Assembly (NCBI GenBank): GCA_010093485.1
Contig: MU001493.1
Coordinates: 1,910,937 to 1,974,936 of the forward strand
Reading direction: 5' to 3'
Source: Karstenula rhodostoma CBS 690.94
Lineage: Eukaryota > Ascomycota > Dothideomycetes > Pleosporales > Didymosphaeriaceae
Length of the DNA stretch: 64,000 nt
Part shown: in pieces, positions 22,157 to 33,164 of the stretch
Numbering within the stretch: position 1 is the first letter of the stretch
Layout of the letters: each line of letters opens with the position of its first letter
Made by a program: the position numbers and the translations under genes
Notes under the pieces: generated by a model
The model's input: only the letters and a program-made list of their open reading frames with translations
Told to the model about the DNA's origin: nothing
The model's database searches: none

Positions 22157-24393
22157 GGCTGGAATCGCAATAGGGATGTGATGTGAGTTGGAAAACTGAT
22201 GCGTGATGGGACTCAGATGCAGTTGAAGATATAGGGGAATGATATTCTTATAGTCATACTTTCTAATGAAAAAATATATAAGATCATCGACCGGAGTCAT
22301 CCGACCAGCATCATAGGCCAATCGTTTTTCGTGGTTCTTTCGCTTCCGTACGAAACGAGTGAAAATGAAGACATCCCTGTAGTAATCTAACCTTGGGGGC
22401 CGAGAGTCATCTTCTAACCGGGTGAGCACCAGGCTTGGCATCTTGGTCTCGGGGTCTACGAACTCCCAGATCGTTTGGTATCGTGGCGCAGCAAGGCGAA
22501 ACTCAGACCTACCAAGATTTAGGTAATACTAAATTGGTCATCGCGTTAGGGATTTGACCTGCTAGCAATTTCAGTTGTATGCAATTGGCGGGGGCAAGCT
22601 TGATGGGAAATCTTTCAGATCCCAATGCGTGTTGGACTTCGTGCGCAAGAGACACCTTTGAATCCTCAGGGATCGCAGTGTATTGCCAAGCAGGCTTCCA
22701 AGGACCGGGCTCAACGGACATGCCAGATCTGGCAGGTCATAGGTCATACTTATAGATGACTCTTATATAGCAGACAGCAAAGCTTCGTCTCTATACCTCA
22801 TACTGTTGAGTTCTAGGGTGATCGTGTTATTCACAACTGGGGACTACTATCATTTTGCTGCTCCGATCAAAGAACGAGGACGAAATTTATGACTCTAAGT
22901 GATTTTGATACATGTTCATTCCGATATTATGGCCGTATATGTTGAATATGCGCGAATTCAGATATCAAGAGAAATAACGTATACTACAGTATTAGTAGTG
23001 GTTTTTCACCAGTGAATAATGACGAAGGAAAAACAAGGTATATAAATTTGGTCAAGCGGTACAGTATTTAATGTCCCCCCTGATAGATTTGATGCTCAAT
23101 GCGAATATGGAATTTCATGTGCCAGAATATATAGACTGAAATAAAATGGCCTCTACTGGGAGACATCTCCATCAGCTTGGCCCTGCAATGCTAACAATAA
23201 GTATTAGAACTTCGCACACTATAATTTCATGGCAAACAAAACATAAAAGACCTCAAAAAAATTATTTAAGAAGACGTATAAGTTAAAGCATACCTATAGC
23301 ATATCAATAGTAATGTTAAAATCCCACGGGTAGCTGAACTGCCGCTGAAACGTAAAAACCAAGGCAAAGTAAGTTTTGGGGAGCGGTGAGCGAGTCATAA
23401 CAAGAAGATTCAAACGTTCCTCTAGGTAATTAAACTTTTCCTTTTTATCTTTACAAAAATGTGGCTCTAATAGTGACCGCAGATGTTGAGGTGGTCGGTG
23501 CATCCTTCGGACAGAACGGTAAACTTATTACTGTAGAATACCTAACTTCTGTCGGGCAACGCAATGAGATCTATACATACAGGTAGCCTGGAGGTTATAA
23601 TATTCGGCTATGCCATACCTCTTCTATAACTAGTCAACTTATATAAACAATAACGTCACGTATATATATTGAAGATTAACGAGAAAACACATTAGGCCTT
23701 CTATATCATCTCCTTCCCATAGCCGTCATCTATTGAATCGCCGATTAAAGGGGGAGTGACATGATTTATGAATGCGAAGCGGCACGACCACATTGTGTTA
23801 CGAATAATAGACTTTTAAATAAGAGCAATGATTCAGTCTTTATCAACTTAGGTTCCCAGGTTATGAAACGGGATTCCCTCATGCCAGACCAATATACTAT
23901 ACAGGTGTATATATACTTTGTTCGGAAGTACCATTGATACGCTTAACCCTCCAATAGGGAAACCAAATAACGCCAGATTACGCATCAAACAGATAATAAC
24001 AGTTGTATCGTGCCATAATCCAGAACAAGAGCGGCACCGTATGCCACAAAGAGACAACAAGCCTCCGAAAAAAAGAGATCTAGGGCCCGGTGGGGGACTG
24101 CTGAAGAGGGAGAAATTGTGTACTGTGAACTAGCTGCAGAAATAATGTTACAGGAGGTTCCCAGTACTGCCGGCGACCTCCAGGTTGCGTGCGCCTGGTC
24201 GTAGTATTGCGCATCTCATTCTGAATAGGGTCGTCGTCGAGTGATAGAGTAGAACAAAGTCAACAGCCAGAGATAGTTGACAACTGGCAGGCGACAATCG
24301 TGAGTAAGGTCCGAGTGGAGTGGATGCCGCCATCGCGATAGCGCCTAAGTGTGGCAAAACCTCCGATACTCGCGCTGTCTGATACCCTGGAAG
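22157..24393. other. AT-rich block, probably decayed repeat DNA
   Basis: From about 22.2 to 24.1 kb the base composition shifts clearly toward A+T, with TATA-rich runs and no long open frame. A few 60-70-codon frames (for example 22509-22721 and 23294-23503, minus) look protein-like in part, but nothing was recognised. Sharp composition change with no coding capacity is the usual look of RIP-degraded transposon DNA. I could not find terminal repeats. Confidence 0.5.
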
Positions 24394-25364
24394 CTACTCA
24401 GACGTATGCCGGGAAGGCAGCTTCTGGGCAGCGTCTTGCCCTAGCTGGTTCGCTTTCTTCTGCTTCTTGGGTTCTTTCTTGCGCTGCTTTTCACTCTTCT
24501 GCGCATCCTCCTCCTCCTTCTGCTTCCCGCTCCGGGCCTGGGTCATCTTGCGGAGGTCCAATCCATCGGTCTTCGCCTTCATCTTCTTCTGAAGTTTCTG
24601 GAGCTTATCGTTCTTCAACTCCTCAAGAGTGGATTCCGGAGCTTTCTCTGGCTCCTCATAGGTCTTGGCCCGCCGCTTGGAGTTGAAAAACTCGTGCTGA
24701 TACGTACCGCTGGTCTCCCATTCGAGTTCGGCCTCCTCTCTTAACTCCTCGTTCTCGATAGCTCGCTGGTCGGGCTGGGTAGCCTCTGCGTGCTCGCGTT
24801 CGATCTCCTCGACCTCCCAGGGATACAGGATGATTCGATTCGTGAGAGGCTGGCCGTTCTTGAGGCGGACAAAGATGTCGTTCCGGCCTCGACCAAGCGC
24901 GTTTCGATGGATCGTGCAGCCTGGAGATTCGAAGGTGAATAGGTTGCCACATGCTCCGGCGATCGTGACCGACCACTGCTTGATCTGCTGACAGAAGCAT
25001 TGCCTAGATTCGGTTAGATTGCGCTCTTGGTATGAGATTGTAAACAGACAGAGCTAGGGAGTGCTCACATTGGCGCTCCAGGATACCCTTCTCGGAAGTG
25101 GGCTCTTGTCTTTGCAGAGTTGTCGCTCGCATGATGCCCCGAACTCAACTTGTCCCCGGTGTAGATGTTCTTCGTTTGTGTGTCGAAGATTGTGCCTAAG
25201 AATCCGGGGCCATACATCCTATCCAAGGCAGTGTATTTGTCGACCTCAGCATCCAGGTCCTCGAGCTTGATGTCCTGGACCCACTCTCTGCCATCACGGA
25301 ACCTTCCAACCTCGTCTCTCTCGAGGCTGTCTACAGTGAACATCTTCCTGTTCTTGGGCCCCAT
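24394..25364 (-). CDS. Unrecognised protein with Lys/Glu-rich coiled-coil tail
   Basis: Two exons (25364-25069 and 25003-24394) with a 65-nt GTGAGC...TAG intron join in phase to 301 residues. The N-terminal half is mixed and contains ALDRMYGPGFLGTIFDTQT. The middle holds several cysteines (CFCQQ, GACGN, PGCTI) within a beta-like segment (GNLFTFESPGCTIHRN, RIILYPWEVEEIE). From about residue 170 it is strongly charged, Glu- then Lys-rich, and likely helical coiled coil. I do not recognise the family. The start is uncertain. A frame opening at an ATG at 25635 ends near a GTGTGA donor and could be an upstream exon, but its phase does not match the TCTAG acceptor at 25402-25398, so MGPKNRK at 25364 was chosen. 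The gene borders an AT-rich block. Confidence 0.6.
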
Positions 25365-26260
25365 CGCGGTTCGACGAGTCACAACACCTTTGGCGGCTAG
25401 AAATGTTAGCTCGCTCGACTAAATGAGTTCGATGATAGATGTCATCTTGATCACTTGGAGATTCACACCTTTTCTCTATGCGTGATGAAAACGAACTTTG
25501 TGTGCGTGCTAGCTGGCCGTAGTGGGGTGACAAAAAACGAAGAGGGTGGATCTCGAAGACCCTTGATACGCAGACGGGTCGAGCAAGATATGGGTTGGGT
25601 GAGTTAATGGGTGTGGTCGAGCGTGCCTGAGGCATTAAATAGCCAGGCGGAGGCCTGCTTATTCAGTCCGGAGCAAAAGGTTGAATGCAGAGGCCATGAC
25701 ACTCGCGGCCAGCTTTTCAACTCGCAAGAGCACGCAAGCTGCTTCATCATTCTTGGCATATTTATATACTATGCTCGATTCACTGAACAAAATGCGGGTA
25801 CCTCGAGCTATTCCCCCAGGCTTTAGCGTCTATGTCGACCCCCTATGGGTTCTATAAAACCCATCCATGTACTTCCTTAACAATCACACCACATAACAAC
25901 TTAACAATAACTTGTCCAACGAGGCACCTATCGGGACAAGTAGCGGAAAGCTAGGTCCACACGCTTGCCACAGCACAGTTTGTCGCAAGGTCATTCACGT
26001 CGCAAACTACAGGTAGAGTAAGCCATCAAACTCCCCCCACCAGCGTATTTAACGCTCAACTTACGTTAGAGAGACCCCTTCATCGCTCTAAAGTCGCCAA
26101 AAGTAGCCTGCACAATCTTGGCAAGACATCAGCGGTACACTTGTATTTGAAGTCCACAGCACCCTGAGACCAAGCGATTCGCGACTTCGCCGGCAACTTT
26201 ACGCCAGTAATACAGAAGCGAAAAAAATCTAAAGTACTTGAAAAACAGCACACGTCGACA
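25365..26260. other. Divergent intergenic region
   Basis: This shared upstream region lies between the minus-strand unknown gene and the plus-strand kinase-like gene. It may include an unplaced first exon of the former near 25.5-25.6 kb. Nothing else was assigned. Confidence 0.45.
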
Positions 26261-28057
26261 ATGACGGCGTTTGACTTATTACCGGGGAAGGCGGTTGATA
26301 TTAAGGGAAGCGACACTAGCAACTCGACGTCGACGACTAGCAATGATAAGCGTCAAGATTTCAATGCGATGCGTGCAATCCCGGAACAGAACTACAAAAC
26401 TTGCCTTGTTGCAATTCAATCCTTGCAAAACCGCCGCGGCGATCCGATCACTGCTGAAGACTGCAAGGTGCTTGGCAAAACCGAAGGCGCCTACCACGTG
26501 GTTGTATCTATTGGGGTGACCCGCAAGGGTAATCTGGAACGCTACATTTTCCGAGTACCAGCGAATGGTACTGCGGCGCTTTGGCGGCAAGAGGATCGAT
26601 ACATGATGGAACGAGAGGTTGAACTTCTTCGACAGATTCGCCGTAACACCGACATCCCCGTTCCAAACGTTATCGCTTACAACACGGAGCTTCTCAACAC
26701 TCTCGGTGCACCTTGGATGCTTACGGATATGCTTCCAGGCAACAGCGCATACCGTATTTGGTTTGATGCACCCTCCGAGGAGCCAAATTACTATCGCGCT
26801 GATGTTCCGTCTCCGGAAACCCACCGAAAGCGCGTTACCTTCCTTAAATCGTTAGCAGGTCACATGGTAAAGCTTCTACCCCTGGAATTCGATTGTATCG
26901 GTATACCTGAAATCCGGTTCACCCATAATATCCAAGATGTGGACGCTTGCAAGAGTTACAAGGCCATCATGGGGCCTTCGTATCACTGGAACTCAATGAC
27001 AGATGCTTTTGAGGTTGAAATGCGCGGCCCATTCGAAGCTACTCAAGATTACCTCGGGTATGGACTCCGCGACTGGTGTGACCAGGATGATCTCCAAGAC
27101 GATGACCCGGGCTACAATGATCCGAACGAAGATCCCGTGATGCTCATGGGGGTCTACAAATTACTTCAGATCATCTTTAATTGCACAGTATTCAATCCCG
27201 ACCGTGACCCCGAGAAGTTTCTCATCCACCATAATGACCTAGATCTGCAGAACATTCTGACAGACAAGGATGGCGTCGTCACGGGAATCATCGACTGGGA
27301 CGGCGCTTACGCGGGACCTCGCTGCATTGGACCTACAGCAACACCTAAGTTCCTCCTCCGCGACTGGTTCCCACATGAGTGTGGCAAGAATCTAGAGCGC
27401 GCACCATTCATGGGCTTCATGACGAAGCACTACCGCAATATCTACGCTGCGGCTGTTTATTTGGCAGGCAAAGAGCAAGGCATCGATGACATTGCGACCC
27501 GGTATACAACCAAGTCAGCACTATATCAAGCTATCTTCGCTGCAATTTATGAAGGTGGCCATCCTCTGGATATCACTAACAAGGTTCTGCGTTCCATTCC
27601 AGGATTCCGGATGCAACCTTCCCATTTCAAGAAGCTTCTAGGGAAGGGCTGGCCTGCCGCCGTAGAATATCTTGAACGCGAGATACCGAAGATCTTCGAG
27701 GCGGAGCTTCCTGACGAAAAGTTCATGTGTGAGGTCGCTGCTATTTCCGCAGTGAAGCCTCCACTCAAGCGAGGTTCCATCTCCGCGGTTATGGAGGACT
27801 TTCACGTCACACAGAAGCGAACAAAGACGGTGGACGTTCCATTTAAGGTTGTACAGAACTTTGTTCAATCCCTCGTCGAAAACGATATGGTCACATTGAA
27901 TCTTGGGGGCTTATTCTCGTCACCGGTGGCCGACGAGCGCCCTATCCTCTCAACGCCGCCAAACACACGCCGCAAAGAAAAGCAAAAGTACCGATTCACG
28001 CTCGAAATGTCCGAGAAAACCTTAGAGCCAGTTAGCTTTGGCATGTTCACACACTAA
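26261..28057 (+). CDS. APH-family kinase-like protein
   Basis: A single exon of 598 residues from an ATG at 26261. The protein has the protein-kinase-like fold of the APH/choline-kinase family (PF01636). A GKTEGAYHVVVSI nucleotide-loop region lies near residue 70, and a two-block N lobe contains RQIRRNTDIPVPNVIAYN and a MLTDMLPGNSAY hinge. The catalytic loop HNDLDLQN gives H324, D326 and N331 of the HxDxxxxN motif, and IIDWDGA at about 341-347 serves as the metal-binding Asp motif. Family members phosphorylate small molecules, and the substrate in fungi is usually unknown. The C-terminal 150 residues are basic and Pro-rich with no known domain. Resistance to antibiotics is not implied. It has no close operon-like partner; codon use is less GC-biased than in the catalase, and it lies beside AT-rich DNA. 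Confidence 0.88.
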   Translation: MTAFDLLPGKAVDIKGSDTSNSTSTTSNDKRQDFNAMRAIPEQNYKTCLVAIQSLQNRRGDPITAEDCKVLGKTEGAYHVVVSIGVTRKGNLERYIFRVPANGTAALWRQEDRYMMEREVELLRQIRRNTDIPVPNVIAYNTELLNTLGAPWMLTDMLPGNSAYRIWFDAPSEEPNYYRADVPSPETHRKRVTFLKSLAGHMVKLLPLEFDCIGIPEIRFTHNIQDVDACKSYKAIMGPSYHWNSMTDAFEVEMRGPFEATQDYLGYGLRDWCDQDDLQDDDPGYNDPNEDPVMLMGVYKLLQIIFNCTVFNPDRDPEKFLIHHNDLDLQNILTDKDGVVTGIIDWDGAYAGPRCIGPTATPKFLLRDWFPHECGKNLERAPFMGFMTKHYRNIYAAAVYLAGKEQGIDDIATRYTTKSALYQAIFAAIYEGGHPLDITNKVLRSIPGFRMQPSHFKKLLGKGWPAAVEYLEREIPKIFEAELPDEKFMCEVAAISAVKPPLKRGSISAVMEDFHVTQKRTKTVDVPFKVVQNFVQSLVENDMVTLNLGGLFSSPVADERPILSTPPNTRRKEKQKYRFTLEMSEKTLEPVSFGMFTH

Positions 28058-29037
28058 CCTTCGCGCAGTCCACACTTGAACCATGCGTCCTGGGATATCA
28101 CAGCATGGCCCTCTAGCCATGTCTGTTGAGCAAGCGTACGCGTGTTTGATGTTATCTTTGTTCAAGTGGTGGCGATACACACCCAAACATTATGGACCCG
28201 CGATCTTCAACATTGTTGACAGGGACCGGTGGAGTCGAGTACACCAGTCCAACGTCACTTCAACGGAACCGACGCGAAGCACTGAGCCATCACCCCCAGA
28301 AACGCACCTCTTCAGTGTTCGATCGGCTTCAACTTTTTCACATCAATCAACTCAAGTCCAACATGCATGGTAGCGCACCTTGAAACGTCTTTGGATCATC
28401 TCAACTCGGAGCGAAATGCTCTCCAACATCATCGTTTTTGTACTTTTCTGGTAACGGCCGCATTTTTGGGTGGGTGCATCTGTATATCCGATAGAATTTC
28501 TTGAGCCCTGACTGCTCTCCTGGTTCTATCATTTATAGATAATCTAGAACGTAGAATATCAATGATCTTATACAATGGTGGAGCGTGTCACATGAATCTA
28601 TACTGCCTCAAGATTCACCGTGAGGCTCACTTCAATCATCCACTGCATAAATAACCTCACAGCACTACTATCCATATTATCTTTCACGACTTCCGCAACA
28701 CGATCGCACTTGTGAAAGTGCACCACCAACTCTACGATTGACTGTTTATCTTTCAGACAGAGGATGACACACAGTTCTTCAGACAGCGGACATTCTGGCT
28801 ACTAGGCAATATCGGAAACCATTCATCTCAATCGGGAAGATCATCAATCAAAAAAGTTGACGTGCTTTTTCTCAGCACGTCTTGTTCGGCCACTAGACCA
28901 TATCGGAACTACAGACAGGAATGGACTTGTATAATTAGACGAGTCCTGTAGGTGTAAGATTAGTTAGTTTACAATGAAACTGGAACCCGATGTACGATGT
29001 TCTATTACTTCCTGCGCCTGATATGAGAAGTGTCCAT
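28058..29037. other. Intergenic, AT-leaning, no supported gene
   Basis: After the kinase-like gene the sequence becomes AT-richer (28.5-29.0 kb), with only short frames. No signal beyond the neighbouring pseudogene was found. Confidence 0.45.
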
Positions 29038-29418
29038 CTAATCGTCCCAATAAGTGGTCCACAAGTTCTCCTCTGTGATTATTCCTGTAGCCACGAGCCC
29101 TTCGGTCTGTCTCATCGCAATGCCCTGTAACTATTCTTCATCGAGGCCGTGGAAGTCGGGTACCATGACTGGTGCGTGGCTCAAGTGCGGGAAAGAGACG
29201 CTTTGGATGTATGCGTAGGCGGTTTGTCAGACCTTGGGAAAGCGGTAATATGCGCACTCAGAGAACTTGCGGAGGACTTTGTAGAGGACGGAGAGTTGCA
29301 ATCGCATGAGTCAGAGGTAGTGCGTGACTTGCTTTGTTACTGTAGGTGAGCTCGAGTACTGCATGTGCACGGCGAAGCGATCCCAGAACTTGACCGTGGC
29401 GATGAAGAATTCGCGCAT
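29038..29418 (-). pseudogene. Gene fragment with three internal stops
   Basis: One minus-strand frame of 127 codons from an ATG at 29418 to a TAG at 29040-29038 reads like a real protein throughout (for example FFIATVKFWDRFAVHMQYS and VMVPDFHGLDEE). It is broken by a TGA at codon 36, a TGA at codon 64 and a TAG at codon 96. There is no frameshift. Each stop is one C-to-T step from a sense codon: two from CGA (CpG context) and one from CAG (CpA context). Upstream, to about 29560, another frame (GGIVFLPAGHLVGS) also meets a TGA that is one step from CGA. I do not recognise the family. This fits a gene inactivated by deamination or RIP-type mutation. Confidence 0.6.
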
Positions 29419-30066
29419 GCTGGTGTGAGGAACTCAGCGGTGACATGCTTGTCTCAGGATCCGACTAGATGGCCGGCGGGGAGGAACACAATGCCGCCAA
29501 CATCTCCGTGTCTTGACAGGAAAGATTTGATGGCTTGGAGGAAAACAACTCCCACATCATCGCGTCACTCGCTGCACAATGCAACGACCGAAAAAAAAAA
29601 CAAGCACCCCATCATCGCCGCGTCTGTCGCGATGGCTGTCACCCGACCCTCTACATCTTCATTTCCCGCGCTTCCACATACCATGCCTCTTGACACAAGT
29701 TACTTTGGGTACACTGTGTTCACCCGAGAGGTGTGATGCAGTGCAAGGACTTCAAACACAGTACCATGAGGGGTGGCTGGTATACTCGTGTAGGTGCTCA
29801 AGGTTGATGGTAAGGCGGGAGTGAGAATGTGACTGCCGATGGTACGAATGCAGTGGAGGGGGTGAGCCACAAGTAATACTTTTAGGGAACAGGAAATATG
29901 GTGCCAGGCCTAGCTCTTTCGTTGGGTGCATCAAAGGACCGTGTGTGTGGAGATATTCTGTCTGGTTCGCTCGTACTCGTGGGGTACAATGCCTTTGATG
30001 GCAAATACCTACGTTCTGCCGGGACAGAGCGACGGCGATAGGGATGCTAACCGTCGGCCTGGCCCG

Positions 30067-30103
<37 letters not shown>

Positions 30104-30224
30104 TATCTGACGGTGTAACAACAGTCCAACCTCAAAACAAAACTTTTTACCCTCCTCGAAATTAACCAGACTCGCATCGCGCACAGGTATAAAACGCCCC
30201 CGGACCTTTCGCACACAAACCATA
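29419..30224. other. Intergenic with CT microsatellite
   Basis: The left end may hold decayed upstream sequence of the pseudogene. The rest has no supported gene and carries a CT dinucleotide tract. Confidence 0.4.
30070..30100 (+). repeat. (CT)n microsatellite
   Basis: A perfect CT dinucleotide tract of 31 bases. Confidence 0.95.
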
Positions 30225-32471
30225 TCAAACGATCCTCCCCCTACTAGTCACCCTCTCCATCCTGATCTCACCATCCTCCTCCTCCGCCTCATCCACGCCC
30301 TCCCCAGGCAACAAAACCGCCTTATCAATCGCAACCGGCAATCCCCTATGCCTTCCCCTTACCATAACCGCACACAGCACTAACTTACTCAGTATATGTA
30401 AACTCCCACTAAAGCTAAAGTCCGTCCCGGGAAAGCCAACGGAAATGCCGACGCAGCCATACGCAGAAACGGTCTCGAAGACGACGTTGAAGACGCTAAA
30501 TTCGGCGGGGTATGCTTTGAAGTTTGACCCTTCGATTATCATGATGAGGAAGACGGCAAGGACGACGGACCAGAGGTCGTGAGCGAGCTGGGCACGGAGT
30601 TGTTGCCGGACGAAGTAGCTCTTTGTATGCTCGAATGCTTCTCCCGTGACTTTTCTGCGGAGTTTGCCGAGGATGCCGGCGGACGAAGTTTGACTAGCAG
30701 CGTAACCGGGATCGTCGGTGTAGATGCCCAGGCTACGCTCCTCGTAGACGTTGCTGTTGCGCATGGTGATGACGACGGGGTAGACGGAGATGTACATCAT
30801 GACCACGTAGAGGACCTGCAGGGCGATGGGAAGGAGGGCGATGGTGACGACGTAGAAGCCGCCGGAACGGACGGCGAGGGCTTGGAAGAGGCCGTCGAGG
30901 ACTTCGTAGCCCGTCGAAAGGTCTCCTGTAATGTCGGTGTTACCGATGTTGAGGATCTCGAAGGCCGCCCAGTCGACGCCGTTGAGGCAGATGAGACATG
31001 CGAGAAGCCACCAAGTGTGGCGGGAGGGGAACATATTTGTGTAGCAGCGGCGCGGGTGGTCGAGGAGGAATTGGAGTGTCTTGCGGAAGTCGTCGAAGCG
31101 GGGGTAGTTGGGGACGAGTTTGAGGGATGTCCAGACGATGAGGCGGAGGAATATCGGGTACGCGGTGTTTCCGGCGAGGATGAGAAGCCCCATGGTGATT
31201 AGTATGTAGGCTGACTTCTGGAAGGCCACCATGTTTGCGTCGAGGAGCGACATGCCGGAGTTGTTGAATGCGGACACTGCGTTAAAGGCGCCCACCCACC
31301 AGGGATTGAGGCCGTTCGCTCGCGTGACCATAGACTTGTTCGTAGCGACGTATGCTCCCAGACCGATGCAGCCAAAAAGTTGGAAGAGCATGTAGTATGT
31401 GGGTACGAGCCATGAGAGCAAGATGACAGCACGATACTCATAGCCGCCAAGTTGCTCCCGTTCTTCTTCGGTCAGGTGATGGAAGTGCGAGTTCCGGGAC
31501 AGTATGCCAGAAGATGCAAATGGCAGGTTATTGTTCGACAACACTGTTGCAGCATCGGACTGGAAGTCGCCTGTGACAGTGGAGGCGCTCGTTTGCGGAC
31601 GACGTCTGATGGTAGCATGTGAGTCTGCGCCTACGCCCATGAACCGGTTAAGATGGCGATGGGTTGAAGAGGGTTCCTGTGCACGATGATATGTGTCCGG
31701 TCCGAAAGAAATATGAGTTGGTGCACCACTCTCCTGGCTCGACATTGGCTCGACATGGATTTCGTCGCCGGCCTCACTGCGATACGTGATGAGATGCGGT
31801 CGTGTCGAAAGAGGCAGCTGCTCCTGCTCCGCGGGTCTAGCATTATTATCGTCTACAACGGGTCCGCTGCTATTTTCTAACGCATGATCACCTTTCGGAA
31901 AGACTGTACTCTCGTAGGCGACGTGGTCCGCATGCATACCTTCGTCTGCATCCTCAACCATAGACTTGGGATGGTCCTCTGCTGGAAAACGATGGTCGTC
32001 TTCGTCTTCTCTTGCGCCTGATCTGGAGAGGCTTCTTGAGATGCGTCGTGCGAGAGACCTTGAGCCTCGTCTGGCACGTTCTGCTCTCCGTCGGCGCTGC
32101 TCTGCCACATACTCAAAGCGATGCTCGAACGCTCTCATCCGGACTTGAACCACGAAAGCAGAGACGAAGATGGCAGAGCCGATCATGATCAGGAAGAAGA
32201 GCATTAACTGCTGAAAGGTGTTCAAGCTCGACAAGTTGACGGTGTTGAGGCCTGCCTCGGTCATGGCGCTCGTTACCAGGAAGAGGGAATCGGTGTAGCT
32301 GACGCTCCGGGGTGGCGTCGAAGCGGCATAGAAGATGGCGCTAGAGACCAGGCATGTCCCTATAAAGTAGATGTAATGGAGGGTTATGAAGTTCAGCGAG
32401 GGCATCCAACCGTGGACAGCACGTCTGGCCCGCCGGAAGGGACCAGCACTCGGAACACGTGAGAACAGCAT
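30225..32471 (-). CDS. TrkH-family potassium transporter
   Basis: A single exon of 748 residues. Trk proteins are plasma-membrane K+ (or Na+) uptake systems built from four helix-pore-helix units. All four pore loops are visible: SAMTEAGLNT at about 68-77, AFNNSGMSLLD, ALAVRSGGFYVV and VSAYGCVGISVGFPG. A hydrophobic helix (FITLHYIYFIGTCLVSSAIF) precedes loop 1, and several helices surround each loop. Between units 1 and 2 lies a hydrophilic insert of about 230 residues, rich in Arg/Ser then acidic, as in fungal Trk1/Trk2; it is probably cytosolic and regulatory. The C-terminal tail is short and acidic (EAEEEDGEIRMERV). Length is lower than yeast Trk1 (1235) but usual for filamentous fungi. 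Long plus-strand frames opposite it are shadows. Confidence 0.93.
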   Translation of the reverse strand: MLFSRVPSAGPFRRARRAVHGWMPSLNFITLHYIYFIGTCLVSSAIFYAASTPPRSVSYTDSLFLVTSAMTEAGLNTVNLSSLNTFQQLMLFFLIMIGSAIFVSAFVVQVRMRAFEHRFEYVAEQRRRRAERARRGSRSLARRISRSLSRSGAREDEDDHRFPAEDHPKSMVEDADEGMHADHVAYESTVFPKGDHALENSSGPVVDDNNARPAEQEQLPLSTRPHLITYRSEAGDEIHVEPMSSQESGAPTHISFGPDTYHRAQEPSSTHRHLNRFMGVGADSHATIRRRPQTSASTVTGDFQSDAATVLSNNNLPFASSGILSRNSHFHHLTEEEREQLGGYEYRAVILLSWLVPTYYMLFQLFGCIGLGAYVATNKSMVTRANGLNPWWVGAFNAVSAFNNSGMSLLDANMVAFQKSAYILITMGLLILAGNTAYPIFLRLIVWTSLKLVPNYPRFDDFRKTLQFLLDHPRRCYTNMFPSRHTWWLLACLICLNGVDWAAFEILNIGNTDITGDLSTGYEVLDGLFQALAVRSGGFYVVTIALLPIALQVLYVVMMYISVYPVVITMRNSNVYEERSLGIYTDDPGYAASQTSSAGILGKLRRKVTGEAFEHTKSYFVRQQLRAQLAHDLWSVVLAVFLIMIIEGSNFKAYPAEFSVFNVVFETVSAYGCVGISVGFPGTDFSFSGSLHILSKLVLCAVMVRGRHRGLPVAIDKAVLLPGEGVDEAEEEDGEIRMERVTSRGRIV

Positions 32472-33164
32472 GCTGGCGGAAGGTGTATGTGAAGGGTTCG
32501 AGGCGACGAGAGAATGCTGGTAGCCCTTCGAGATGTCGGCAACACACTCAAGGGTCGCCGCCCATGGTCTGTTTGTCGGTGTGACATGGAGAGGAAGTAA
32601 ATCTGGACGCGAAAAATCAACGCTGCAGGCTCACCGCTAGGATTAGCCGGGTTCATAACGGTGTCGCATGGACCGGAGCGGTATCGAGAGCTGGGGTGAG
32701 GCCACGGCCATGAGATAAGAAGGCGAGTGGCTGGCGTCTACGAGATGCACCTGCCAGACAAGGAGAGCGCGCCCTCCATCCATCGTCCCTTCTGCGAGCG
32801 GACGCCAGAGGACAGGTCGAATGGGCTGTGGCGGTGCATCTCGTTCTAGAATTGTGTCGAATGAAAGCCACCTGTGGCGCATAAGCCAGGCGCGACGTGA
32901 TTGGGCATCCCGCTTTGCCTGACGTATCTGACGTATTGCAATTAAGCGCGCGACATTCCCAGTTGCATGCATGTTGGAGAAGCACGGGAAAAGGGCCCGT
33001 CGTGCGCCCAGAAAACACTACACTGCCCCCTTCCTCCCTCTCCACATTCCCTAGACGTGCTATTTAACCAAACCCAGCGGCACCTCCCTTCCCTCCCTGC
33101 ACCTCGCTGCCGCATCCGCGCCCCTCTGCACACCCCGCCAGCTGCACTTCCTCCGACCGCCGCA
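32472..33164. other. Divergent promoter region
   Basis: This region is shared upstream of the Trk gene (minus) and the senescence-domain gene (plus). The stretch 33.0-33.16 kb is C-rich, as in many fungal 5' UTRs. No gene is seen. Confidence 0.5.

Noticed and set aside
22157..24393. LTR retrotransposon or DNA transposon in the AT-rich block
   Set aside because: No long direct or inverted terminal repeats and no transposase or reverse-transcriptase motifs could be seen. It is kept only as probable decayed DNA.
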